Shown here in pieces: positions 1 to 10,147 of a stretch of DNA of 64,000 nucleotides. A program made the translations under genes and the position numbers. The stretch covers positions 7,565,121-7,629,120 of the forward strand of contig NC_133284.1 in assembly GCF_005239225.2 (NCBI RefSeq). The letters run 5' to 3'. Position 1 is the first letter of the stretch; the number at the start of each line of letters is the position of its first letter. The DNA comes from Populus alba (Eukaryota > Streptophyta > Magnoliopsida > Malpighiales > Salicaceae). Below the pieces are notes generated by a model. The model made no database searches. It was not told where the DNA came from and saw only the letters and a program-made list of their open reading frames with translations.

Positions 1-1
1 T

Positions 2-268
2 TGTGGTAACCAGTTACATTGTCTAGGAGGAATGAAGCTTCAGGTAAATGTAGAAGACAACCACGCAAATCCACCGATTGGGGCGCCACAAGCACAGCCA
101 GCAGGGGGTACTCTTACACAACCTTCTTCTAAGAGCAACAATCCTGCCTCAGCTATTCCAACTTCAGCAGGGTCTGTCTATGGGGGAAGGGATTGTATTG
201 TGATGTTTTGTATTAAAAGGAATGAGAAAAGGCAACAAAGCCCTTGGAGGCTTAAAGAGAGGGTATAA
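2..268 (+). pseudogene. 3' coding exon of a secreted, probably GPI-anchored protein, interrupted by an LTR element
   Basis: An open frame enters from the left edge and continues through the ATG at 32. It encodes two Cys residues near the start (C-G-N...H-C-L-G-G), then a Pro/Ala/Ser/Thr-rich linker. At codon Ile (197-199) it runs into the LTR, gains about 20 basic, non-hydrophobic residues and stops at 268. If the 199-6731 insertion is removed, the frame continues at 6737 into a hydrophobic tail and stops at 6791. A Ser/Gly-rich spacer followed by a short C-terminal hydrophobic segment is what GPI-anchored cell-surface proteins have. I cannot name the family: a LysM-type or other GPI-anchored extracellular protein would fit. 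Earlier exons lie outside the window. As read, the allele loses its membrane anchor and its own 3'UTR. Confidence 0.6.
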
Positions 269-310
269 ATGATTGAGGGGTAGTGTGGTAATTGACTAAT
301 AGTTGATAAA

Positions 311-318
311 TATAAATA
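311..318 (+). promoter_or_regulatory. TATA box of the LTR promoter
   Basis: TATAAATA lies 112 bp inside LTR1, followed by a purine-rich leader. The same box is at 2542-2549 in LTR2 and 4771-4778 in LTR3. The position suits the U3/R boundary, so each LTR could start transcription; the third reads toward the severed tail of the host gene. Confidence 0.5.
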
Positions 319-1594
319 AGAAGAAGAAAAAAAAAAGAATGATCTGATTTTGAGAGAAAGAGAGCTACGGGAGAGATAAGGGAAAGAGGAAGAAGAAGAA
401 AAGAAAGGAGAGAAGGAAAGGAAGGAGAAGAGAAATAGAGGAAATAAGTAAAAAGGTAAGATTTATGGTTTTAAGTGTATAATATGTTAAATTTCGGTTT
501 TGATTAATTGTAGAGTTTTGAAGTTTGTATGTTGAGTTAATTGATGAATTAATTTGAAGGTTAGGAGTTGATTATTATGGGTATTTGATTAATTAGTTGA
601 TTTAGAGAGATTAAATTGAAGGATAATGATTTTGAGTTATGATTTTGTTTAAATGGTGAAATTATGTTAGAAATCAGGGGATAACAGTAGGTGATCTGTT
701 GAAATTCTGGGTTTGAGGTTGAAGATGACGAAAATTCAGTTTGGTCCCTCAATTTGCAGAAATTGCAGTTTAGTCCCCAAACTTTGGAAATTTTACAGAT
801 TGGTCCCTGGGACATAAATTGAGGTTCTGAACAGAACTGAGGATGATTTAAAGGCAAAATTCCAGTATAATTGATATTTTCAGTTTGGTCCTCCAAGTTG
901 ACAAATTACGATTTGACCCCTAATATTTTGATAAAATCACATTTTGGACCTTGGGGCATAATTCAAGATTCTGGACAAAGATAAGGACGAATTATGGATA
1001 AATTTCAGTATGGTTATATATTTACAGTTCGGTCCTCAAAATGTTGGTAAAATTACGTTTTGGTCCCTGTTTTGGAAAATTATCATTTTAGTCCCTAAAC
1101 TTGGGAGATTAAGCCCAGTTTATTTTATGCATTGGTATCTTTTGTTTGATTTGTTTTTGAGTATATTGCATATATTTATTGTAGGTTCTCCTAACGATCC
1201 TTAATCGGATTTTCGGGTCTTTTGTCTGACATTCCTTTAGTTCAGTATTTTCCGGGTGAGTGGAATAATCTTTAATATGCATATAATATAAATAAATATG
1301 TATGTTGAGTATACAAATAAGTACAACTAGTAAATTTCTTGAATATTTATATATGTTGCTTTATTTTTCCGAGTACTAATTTATTATTGAATTTTCACTC
1401 GCAATCTGTTAAAGTAAATTCTATTTGATATGATATACGTTTCTTTGATGATTATGTGAATATTTGTTATGCCTTGATATGGGACTTGTCAGTACTCCAT
1501 GCTAACGGAGAATAGTTAGCCTGTGTGCACATAGTATTCTGTTACCTAGCTGGTGAGAGAGGCATCAGCCTGTGGCGATTGATCATCCCACAGT

Positions 1595-1656
1595 GGTCAC
1601 CGACGGGTGTCATCTGGTCACCTTCGGGTGTCATCTGGTCACCTTCGGTGTCATCT
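1595..1656 (+). repeat. 21-bp minisatellite inside the LTR
   Basis: Three tandem units of GGTCACC(GA/TT)CGGGTGTCATCT, of 21, 21 and 20 bp. The array recurs in LTR2 and LTR3, where the last unit has GGG instead of GG. Confidence 0.8.
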
Positions 1657-2272
1657 GATCTCTGACATGTAATCCACTACGTTATAATAATATGTTACGT
1701 TATGATAACTATATGTTACGTTATGATAATATGTTTAGTAAGTATATGTATATGTATATTGTATATGTATATGTATATGTATATTAAGATAAATCATCTT
1801 ACAACTTATTAATATCTGAAATATCTAAAATGTATATTAAATGTTATTCCCTCACTGAGTTGGTTGAACTCACCTCTCATTTTTAATATTATTTCAGGTT
1901 CTTAGTTTCTGGGCCTTTGTTGAGTGTTTCCGCTTCTTCAGTTCTGGTCGGTATGCCTTGCTTGTTCGCGAGGTTTTCCTTTCAGTTTTGTTTTTGATGT
2001 CTTAGACGCTCCACTGTTACCTTGTTTTAATTAAATTTGGATTTTGACAATGTAATGAGTATTATGAATTATTATTTTTGTTTTAATAACTATCTTTCGG
2101 TTTCATCAGTATTTGAATAATATAATATTTCTGAATATTATGAGCCGCTGCGTATTTTTTTTGAACAAATTGTTCTTTTGATATGTCCGTTCTGAGGCTT
2201 AGCGTAGGTGAGGTGTCCTTTCGACACCGCTCCTACGTTGCCGGTCACGGATCCGGGATTCGGGTCGTGACA

Positions 2273-2429
2273 AAGGTGGTATCAGAGCATGGTTTTATTA
2301 AAACCTCGTAATCTATTTGTTTTTGTTAAAACCCTCGTAATATGTGGAGCTTAGGATCTATCTTGTCTTGATGTCATTCAATCTTTTCTATTAAGTTTCG
2401 AGGACGAAACTTTTATAAGGTGGGGAGAT
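2273..2429 (+). mobile_element. Minimal internal domain 1 (PBS and PPT only)
   Basis: The PBS TGGTATCAGAGC (2277-2288) matches the complement of the initiator tRNA-Met 3' end and starts 4 bp after the LTR. The tail carries TTTCGAGGACGAAAC and the polypurine tract AAGGTGGGGAGA just before LTR2. Nothing else is encoded in 157 bp, so only cis-acting replication signals remain. Confidence 0.88.
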
Positions 2430-3969
2430 TGTGATGTTTTGTATTAAAAGGAATGAGAAAAGGCAACAAAGCCCTTGGAGGCTTAAAGAGAGGGTATAAA
2501 TGATTGAGGGGTAGTGTGGTAATTGACTAATAGTTGATAAATATAAATAAGAAGAAGAAAAAAAAAAGAATGATCTGATTTTGAGAGAAAGAGAGCTACG
2601 GAGAGATAAGGGAAAGAGGAAGAAGAAGAAAAGAAAGGAGAGAAGGAAAGGAAGGAGAAGAGAAATAGAGGAAATAAGTAAAAAGGTAAGATTTATGGTT
2701 TTAAGTGTATAATATGTTAAATTTCGGTTTTGATTAATTGTAGAGTTTTGAAGTTTGTATGTTGAGTTAATTGATGAATTAATTTGAAGGTTAGGAGTTG
2801 ATTATTATGGGTATTTGATTAATTAGTTGATTTAGAGAGATTAAATTGAAGGATAATGATTTTGAGTTATGATTTTGTTTAAATGGTGAAATTATGTTAG
2901 AAATCAGGGATAACAGTAGGTGATCTGTTGAAATTCTGGGTTTGAGGTTGAAGATGACGAAAATTCAGTTTGGTCCCTCAATTTGCAGAAATTGCAGTTT
3001 AGTCCCCCAAACTTTGGAAATTTTACAGATTGGTCCCTGGGACATAAATTGAGGTTCTGAACAGAACTGAGGATGATTTAAAGGCAAAATTCCAGTATAA
3101 TTGATATTTTCAGTTTGGTCCTCCAAGTTGACAAATTACGATTTGACCCCTAATATTTTGATAAAATCACATTTTGGACCTTGGGCATAATTCAAGATTC
3201 TGGACAAAGATAAGGACGAATTATGGATAAATTTCAGTATGGTTATATATTTACAGTTCGGTCCTCAAAATGTTGGTAAAATTACGTTTTGGTCCCTGTT
3301 TTGGAAAATTATCATTTTAGTCCCTAAACTTGGGAGATTAAGCCCAGTTTATTTTATGCATTGGTATCTTTTGTTTGATTTGTTTTTGAGTATATTGCAT
3401 ATATTTATTGTAGGTTCTCCTAACGATCCTTAATCGGATTTTCGGGTCTTTTGTCTGACATTCCTTTAGTTCAGTATTTTCCGGGTGAGTGGAATAATCT
3501 TTAATATGCATATAATATAAATAAATATGTATGTTGAGTATACAATAAGTACAACTAGTAAATTTCTTGAATATTTATAATATGTTGCTTTATTTTCCGA
3601 GTACTAATTTATTATTGAATTTTCACTCGCAATCTGTTAAAGTAAATTCTATTGATATGATATACGTTTCTTTGATGATTATGTGAATATTTGTTATGCC
3701 TTGATATGGGACTTGTCAGTACTCCATGCTAACGGAGAATAGTTAGCCTGTGTGCACATAGTATTCTGTTACCTAGCTGGTGAGAGAGGCATCAGCCTGT
3801 GGCGATTGATCATCCCACAGTGGTCACCGACGGGTGTCATCTGGTCACCTTCGGGTGTCATCTGGTCACCTTCGGGTGTCATCTGATCTCTGACATGTAA
3901 TCCACTACGTTATAATAATATGTTACGTTATGATAACTATATGTTACGTTATGATAATATGTTTAGTAA

Positions 3970-4011
<42 letters not shown>

Positions 4012-4501
4012 TAAGATAAATCATCTTACAACTTATTAATATCTGAAATATCTAAAATGTATATTAAATGTTATTCCCTCACTGAGTTGGTTGAACTCAC
4101 CTCTCATTTTTAATATTATTTCAGGTTCTTAGTTTCTGGGCCTTTGTTGAGTGTTTCCGCTTCTTCAGTTCTGGTCGGTATGCCTTGCTTGTTCGCGAGG
4201 TTTTTCCTTTCAGTTTTGTTTTTGATGTCTTAGACGCTCCACTGTTACCTTGTTTTAATTAAATTTGGATTTTGACAATGTAATGAGTATTATGAATTAT
4301 TATTTTTTGTTTTAATAACTATCTTTCGGTTTCATCAGTATTTGAATAATATAATATTTCTGAATATTATGAGCCGCTGCGTATTTTTTTTGAACAAATT
4401 GTTCTTTTGATATGTCCGTTCTGAGGCTTAGCGTAGGTGAGGTGTCCTTTCGACACCGCTCCTACGTTGCCGGTCACGGATCCGGGATTCGGGTCGTGAC
4501 A
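2430..4501 (+). repeat. LTR copy 2 (2072 bp), shared middle LTR
   Basis: It has the same termini and internal order as LTR1. By eye the differences are almost all one-base changes in homopolymer length (for example CGGAGAG against CGGGAGAG) plus the TATATG microsatellite. It is followed by a PBS and preceded by a PPT, so it could serve as the 3' LTR of the left unit and the 5' LTR of the right unit. Confidence 0.9.
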
Positions 4502-4658
4502 AAGGTGGTATCAGAGCATGGTTTTATTAAAACCTCGTAATCTATTTGTTTTTGTTAAAACCCTCGTAATATGTGGAGCTTAGGATCTATCTTGTCTTGA
4601 TGTCATTCAATCTTTTCTATTAAGTTTCGAGGACGAAACTTTTATAAGGTGGGGAGAT
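4502..4658 (+). mobile_element. Minimal internal domain 2
   Basis: A second copy of the 157-bp internal segment, with PBS at 4506-4517 and the same PPT ending just before LTR3. I see no difference from copy 1. Confidence 0.88.
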
Positions 4659-6201
4659 TGTGATGTTTTGTATTAAAAGGAATGAGAAAAGGCAACAAAG
4701 CCCTTGGAGGCTTAAAGAGAGGGTATAAATGATTGAGGGGTAGTGTGGTAATTGACTAATAGTTGATAAATATAAATAAGAAGAAGAAAAAAAAAAGAAT
4801 GATCTGATTTTGAGAGAAAGAGAGCTACGGGAGAGATAAGGGAAAGAGGAAGAAGAAGAAAAGAAAGGAGAGAAGGAAAGGAAGGAGAAGAGAAATAGAG
4901 GAAATAAGTAAAAAGGTAAGATTTATGGTTTTAAGTGTATAATATGTTAAATTTCGGTTTTGATTAATTGTAGAGTTTTGAAGTTTGTATGTTGAGTTAA
5001 TTGATGAATTAATTTGAAGGTTAGGAGTTGATTATTATGGGTATTTGATTAATTAGTTGATTTAGAGAGATTAAATTGAAGGATAATGATTTTGAGTTAT
5101 GATTTTGTTTAAATGGTGAAATTATGTTAGAAATCAGGGGATAACAGTAGGTGATCTGTTGAAATTCTGGGTTTGAGGTTGAAGATGACGAAAATTCAGT
5201 TTGGTCCCTCAATTTGCAGAAATTGCAGTTTAGTCCCCAAACTTTGGAAATTTTACAGATTGGTCCCTGGGACATAAATTGAGGTTCTGAACAGAACTGA
5301 GGATGATTTAAAGGCAAAATTCCAGTATAATTGATATTTTCAGTTTGGTCCTCCAAGTTGACAAATTACGATTTGACCCCTAATATTTTGATAAAAATCA
5401 CATTTTGGACCTTGGGGCATAATTCAAGATTCTGGACAAAGATAAGGACGAATTATGGATAAATTTCAGTATGGTTATATATTTACAGTTCGGTCCTCAA
5501 AATGTTGGTAAAATTACGTTTTGGTCCCTGTTTTGGAAAATTATCATTTTAGTCCCTAAACTTGGGAGATTAAGCCCAGTTTATTTTATGCATTGGTATC
5601 TTTTGTTTGATTTGTTTTTGAGTATATTGCATATATTTATTGTAGGTTCTCCTAACGATCCTTAATCGGATTTTCGGGTCTTTTGTCTGACATTCCTTTA
5701 GTTCAGTATTTTCCGGGTGAGTGGAATAATCTTTAATATGCATATAATATAAATAAATATGTATGTTGAGTATACAATAAGTACAACTAGTAAATTTCTT
5801 GAATATTTATATATGTTGCTTTATTTTCCGAGTACTAATTTATTATTGAATTTTCACTCGCAATCTGTTAAAGTAAATTCTATTTGATATGATATACGTT
5901 TCTTTGATGATTATGTGAATATTTGTTATGCCTTGATATGGGACTTGTCAGTACTCCATGCTAACGGAGAATAGTTAGCCTGTGTGCACATAGTATTCTG
6001 TTACCTAGCTGGTGAGAGAGGCATCAGCCTGTGGCGATTGATCATCCCACAGTGGTCACCGACGGGTGTCATCTGGTCACCTTCGGGTGTCATCTGGTCA
6101 CCTTCGGGTGTCATCTGATCTCTGACATGTAATCCACTACGTTATAATAATATGTTACGTTATGATAACTATATGTTACGTTATGATAATATGTTTAGTA
6201 A

Positions 6202-6243
<42 letters not shown>

Positions 6244-6731
6244 TAAGATAAATCATCTTACAACTTATTAATATCTGAAATATCTAAAATGTATATTAAA
6301 TGTTATTCCCTCACTGAGTTGGTTGAACTCACCTCTCATTTTTAATATTATTTCAGGTTCTTAGTTTCTGGGCCTTTGTTGAGTGTTTCCGCTTCTTCAG
6401 TTCTGGTCGGTATGCCTTGCTTGTTCGCGAGGTTTTCCTTTCAGTTTTGTTTTTGATGTCTTAGACGCTCCACTGTTACCTTGTTTTAATTAAATTTGGA
6501 TTTTGACAATGTAATGAGTATTATGAATTATTATTTTTGTTTTAATAACTATCTTTCGGTTTCATCAGTATTTGAATAATATAATATTTCTGAATATTAT
6601 GAGCCGCTGCGTATTTTTTTTGAACAAATTGTTCTTTTGATATGTCCGTTCTGAGGCTTAGCGTAGGTGAGGTGTCCTTTCGACACCGCTCCTACGTTGC
6701 CGGTCACGGATCCGGGATTCGGGTCGTGACA
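4659..6731 (+). repeat. LTR copy 3 (2073 bp)
   Basis: The third LTR ends GTGACA at 6731, directly abutting the right target duplication TGTAT. It shares most homopolymer-length variants with LTR1 but the microsatellite form with LTR2. Confidence 0.9.
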
Positions 6732-6736
6732 TGTAT

Positions 6737-6791
6737 TGTGATGGCTTTTCTTGGTTTTGTGGCTACTATGTTCTGGGTGGTGCAAGTTTGA
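6737..6791 (+). pseudogene. Severed hydrophobic C-terminal tail of the interrupted gene
   Basis: Directly after the right-hand TGTAT repeat, the frame of the upstream exon resumes and encodes VMAFLGFVATMFWVVQV followed by TGA at 6789-6791. The segment is strongly hydrophobic with no charged residue, as in a GPI-attachment signal. It is now separated from the rest of the gene by 6.5 kb of LTR DNA. The AT-rich sequence after it (6792-6900) was probably the original 3'UTR. Confidence 0.6.
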
Positions 6792-7164
6792 TTAGTAAAT
6801 GTTTGTAATACTGTTTATTTATTTATTTTTCATGGATGGTGAGGTTGATCTTATTTTTTTAATTTATTGTTCTTATAATTTTCTGATACAATGAAAAAAA
6901 ATCTCAAGCTTGTTTGTTGTATACCAGTTGTACAACAACTGTATATCACAAGAATTCAGCGCTTATTTAATTAGCCGAGTTTAAGGAGACCATGTTAGCT
7001 AAATTTTTTGGAGATTAGCTAGCAATTTCAATACAATATCAGAAGTTCAAACTTAATCATATACGAGCAAAGTTTTAGGAGATTAGAAAAGTTTTAGGAC
7101 TCCTTGTATATGTTTTCACCCATGCATTACAGAATGGATAAGCAATTCTCCATCAAAATGACCC
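6792..7164 (+). other. Former 3' flank of the interrupted gene, no gene seen
   Basis: AT-rich sequence with AATGAAAA-type polyadenylation-like motifs near 6890. At 7040-7062 there is a 22-bp stretch, AGAAGTTCAAACTTAATCAT plus two bases, that recurs at 7898-7919 in the copia protease remnant. Confidence 0.5.
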
Positions 7165-8273
7165 TTGAAAATTTTCAACAATTGGTTTCAGAGAGATCAA
7201 CAAGCTCTTCTTCATGCTTTTGGTTCGGGTTCCAGTGCTAGACAAGTGCAAATCCACCTAGCTCTACAAGAGCTCGCCTTTGCAGACAAAATTATGGCCC
7301 AGTTTCTCAAGGAAGCTAAATTGATCTCTAATGAATTAGCAGCAGCTGGAACTCCTCTTGGTAAGGCTGAATTTAATGCAAATATATTCAGATTACTTCC
7401 CACTGAATATCATCCCATTATTGCTGATGTCTCTGCGAGAAACGATCACCTCTCTTTCCATGAGCTGTAAGGGAAATATTACGCTTGATCACTGCTACTG
7501 TCAACACGACAAGTCACTAAACCTTTCATTACATCAATAATGGTAACCATAAGAGGAATAACAACTCCTCTAATCAGCAGCAAGGACAGAGGAAACAGGA
7601 GTTTCTTTAAAACACAATTTCAAAAATGTGGTTTGCGAAACCACTCTGCAAAGTGGTGTCGAAATCTTTATGAGAAGAACACTGGCACACCAACTACAAA
7701 TATGACTGTCAAACAGTCCAGCAAGCCTTTCAGACAGGTTCCCAGACACTGCTACATCTCGCCGCATGGCTCCAGACTTGGCTACCCTGAAAATTTCTGA
7801 AGAGTACAAAGGTAAAGACAAGATTCTAGTTGGTAATGGAAATGGCTTAGTTATCAATTAAACATGTTGGACAGGCTAGCTTAAATTCCAATTCTCAGAA
7901 GTTCAAACTTAATCATATTCTACACGTCCCTCGTATGCAAATACAGTCACTATCTGTCAATAAATTTACAAAAGATAATAATTGTTTCTTTCAAATATTC
8001 CATTCTAACCATTTTGTTGTGAAGGACGAGAAACAGAGAAACCTTGGCGAGAAACACAGAAACCTTTGCTCCGAGGACCGACAGAGGATGGACTATACAG
8101 ACTTCCTGGGGTTGCCTTGCAGTCACTATGCCAAGGAGCACAAGCATTCATTAGTGAAAAAGTCAGCGTGGAGGATTGGCATGCACACTTGGGACATCTT
8201 CATTATCCTTTTGTGGTTTCAGTTATTAATAGTTTTCAATTACCTGTTCTTCCCCTTCAATAAAAGTACTTGA
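7165..8273 (+). pseudogene. Degenerate Ty1/copia gag-protease-integrase remnant
   Basis: Reading across frames gives the usual copia order with gaps and frameshifts. First comes a UBN2-type gag segment (7165-7470, starting near WFQRDQQALLHAFGSGSSARQ and including ELAAAGTPLG and LPTEYHPIIADVSAR). Next is a worn zinc knuckle (CGLRNHSAKWC, about 7627-7660). A protease-like stretch follows (PDLATLKISEEYKG, VGNGNGL, then FKLNHILHVPRM and VNKFTKDNNCFFQIF, 7765-8010). Last is a GAG-pre-integrase motif (DWHAHLGHLHYPFV, about 8170-8220). No LTRs, reverse transcriptase or RNase H were found, so it is a short dead fragment. Confidence 0.8.
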
Positions 8274-8287
8274 ACCAAGAAGTTATT

Positions 8288-8490
8288 GGTGTTTGGAGTG
8301 CTTTTCAAAGGCGCTTCTAAAAAAATTAAAATTTTTTTTTACTTTGAATTAATATGTTTTTGATGTTTTCAAATTATTTTGATGTGCTGATCTCAAAAAT
8401 AATTTTTAAAAAATCAAAAATATATTATTGGCATGCTTTTCTAAATAAAAAATATTTTGAAAAGCAACAGCAACCACACTCCCAAACACA
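8288..8490. mobile_element. MITE-like inverted-repeat element, family M copy 1
   Basis: The left end GGTGTTTGGAGTG..CTTTTCAAA and the right end TTTTGAAAAGCAAC..CACACTCCCAAACACA are inverted repeats of each other. The interior is AT-rich with a GATGTGCTGATC-like core. Related pieces occur at 10990-11150, 22080-22240, 41575-41765 and 55762-55913. Superfamily not determined. Confidence 0.6.
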
Positions 8491-8574
8491 CACTATGGAA
8501 GTTAACTGGAGTAAGCAATAAAAAGAATTGAAGACAAAAAAAAATACTAAAGTAAATGTCCTATAGTATGACAT

Positions 8575-8893
8575 TGCACATAATTTAATGGAATAATAAA
8601 AAATATTTGATATCAATATTATTTATTTCATGATATAATAACAATGGTTAAATCTACAATATTTAAATTAAAAATCATTAATATATATATATATATATTA
8701 ATTATTTTATAACCTCAATTTGAAAAGTATTTTTTTACCAAACACATTAAACTACTTTTTATTCAATCTTAATTTCAACCACAGTTTTAACCAAACATAT
8801 ATTTTTCCAAACCAACATCAACTAAAAGTATTTTTTATAAAACTATTTTTTTAAAATTATAACTACAATAATAACCTGAATACCAAACACACC
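8575..8893. mobile_element. 3' part of a PIF/Harbinger-like non-autonomous element (copy A)
   Basis: The segment from TTAATGGAATAATAAAAAAT to ATACCAAACACACC aligns by eye with the right third of the element at 17941-18757, including AACCTCAATTT, CACATTAAACTACTTTTT and TTTTAACCAAACA. The 5' part is missing. Confidence 0.6.
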
Positions 8894-9932
8894 GAAGAGA
8901 CTCTGGAGGCCTGTAGTTGACAATCATCAATATATACATGTACTTGAGGTGTGGGCATGTCTTTGACAGGGCTAATTCCACCCCACCTTCGACATAAATG
9001 ACTCCTGCCTTACAATCTTAAATGGGCCCTTTCTCTCTGAGATCTAAACTGAACACTCACAGCACCATGAAACGGGAAATGTTGACCTTTTTCTGTCATG
9101 AAGATTGACGGCCACTACCGTCCAAAGACGGGATCCAGAGGCCTCGAGTTTGTTAGAATGAACAATGTTGTTCCAATAATGTTGACAGGGCTTCGACACC
9201 ATTGTTGAATGTCAAACTAAATAATCGCTGCCATGGTTTGGAAAATTTGCCTCCATCCGTAGTGTTTGTCAATGACCCTGTACATCGAATCCAGCCAGAA
9301 ATTAAAGGGGCGGCGATGATTGTGAGACGGTGGTAAATGAGGAAATGATGGTGGCGAGGTGGGACTGGTCATAGAGGAGGTGGTGAAGGAAAAAGAGACG
9401 GTGACATAGTGATGATGGTAAAGAAGTTGGTAGTGAGATGACGGTAATTGTTATAGAAGAGATTGTGATTGTGGTAAGGTGATTAGATTATTAGATTATG
9501 TAATTAGATTATTAGATTATGTAATTAGATTGTGGTAAGGTGATTGGTTACAAGATGGAGATGGTAGTTAAAAATTTTGGATGATAATGTAATTAGATTA
9601 TTATTTATAAAATATTTTATGGAATTTCATGAATTGATAATATTTTTCAGTAAAGAAATTAAATTTAAAAATTAATTGTAAAATATTTTATATTAACTAA
9701 CTTTTTTGTAAATTATTTTATGAGAAACTACAAGAAAATATTTTACACGATATCCTTGGAAACATCTTTAACAGGGGAAGAAAAATGATTTATCCTATTA
9801 AAATATGTTAGCACCAAATTAATCATGTTTTAAACGCAACCTAAATAAATAAATGATTGAACTGACCGATCAATAACCTAAGAATAGACAAAGCAAACAA
9901 GAGGTTAACTATCTCAATTAAATTAGGTGAGG
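8894..9932. other. Intergenic DNA with short tandem repeats
   Basis: No gene recognised. There is a GTGATG/GGTGG-rich purine stretch (9310-9480). At about 9484-9535 a 21-bp unit, ATTAGATTATGTAATTAGATT, is present in tandem, and GTGGTAAGGTGATT occurs on both sides. Confidence 0.55.
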
Positions 9933-9940
9933 GTGCATCT

Positions 9941-10139
9941 TTTTTTTTTTTTTTTTGATTTAAGTGGGTGTTCGGGCCAACTTACGCGTACCACGACTAA
10001 TCCCACGGCTCACTGAATATCCTGCAAACCTAGTGAGCATGTAAGGCACCGCGGGGGTGATAGGTGTGCACACTGAGATTTGAACCCAGGATGCAGAGGA
10101 AGGAAACAAGTCCCTTCAACCGCTGGGCCAAGACCTCAA
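9941..10139 (-). mobile_element. tRNA-derived SINE with poly(A) tail and 8-bp target duplication
   Basis: Read on the minus strand, the element has an RNA polymerase III box A, TGGCCCAGCGG (plus 10120-10130), and a box B-like GGTTCAAATCTC (plus 10075-10086). A tRNA-unrelated body follows, then a poly(A) tail (the poly-T at 9941-9956). It is flanked by GTGCATCT at 9933-9940 and 10140-10147. It resembles SINEs I recall from Salicaceae, but the family name needs a search. Confidence 0.88.
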
Positions 10140-10147
10140 GTGCATCT

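Larger units (their letters stand above)
199..2272 (+). repeat. LTR copy 1 (2074 bp)
   Basis: It starts TGTGATGTTTTG and ends GTCGTGACA. Inside, in order: a TATA-like box at 311-318, a purine tract at about 350-450, several degenerate TTTGGTCCCT motifs (740-1090), a 21-bp minisatellite (1595-1656), TACGTTATGATAAT repeats (1678-1735) and a TATATG microsatellite near 1745-1785. The same short open frames recur in all three LTRs and are not genes. Confidence 0.9.
199..6731 (+). mobile_element. Composite LTR element: LTR - 157 bp - LTR - 157 bp - LTR
   Basis: Three near-identical LTRs (199-2272, 2430-4501, 4659-6731) each begin TGTGATG and end GTGACA. They are separated by two identical-looking 157-bp internal segments. 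The block is flanked by the direct repeat TGTAT (194-198 and 6732-6736), the 5-bp duplication expected of Ty3/gypsy integration. Each internal segment keeps a primer-binding site matching initiator tRNA-Met and a polypurine tract. The only other content is a short TTTCGAGGACGAAAC stretch, typical of the very end of gypsy pol. There are no gag-pol genes, so it must have been mobilised in trans. Three LTRs with one target duplication imply LTR-LTR unequal recombination or integration of a multi-LTR cDNA. Confidence 0.9.

Noticed and set aside
1010..1204. 64-codon open frame repeated at 3239-3433 and 5471-5665, and a 111-codon minus-strand frame at 561-896 and 5021-5356
   Set aside because: They recur because the LTR is repeated, have no domain, and lie across TTTGGTCCCT-type LTR motifs.
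1595..1656. Regular short repeats considered as a CRISPR-like array
   Set aside because: Adjacent 21-bp units without unique spacers in a plant LTR; a minisatellite.
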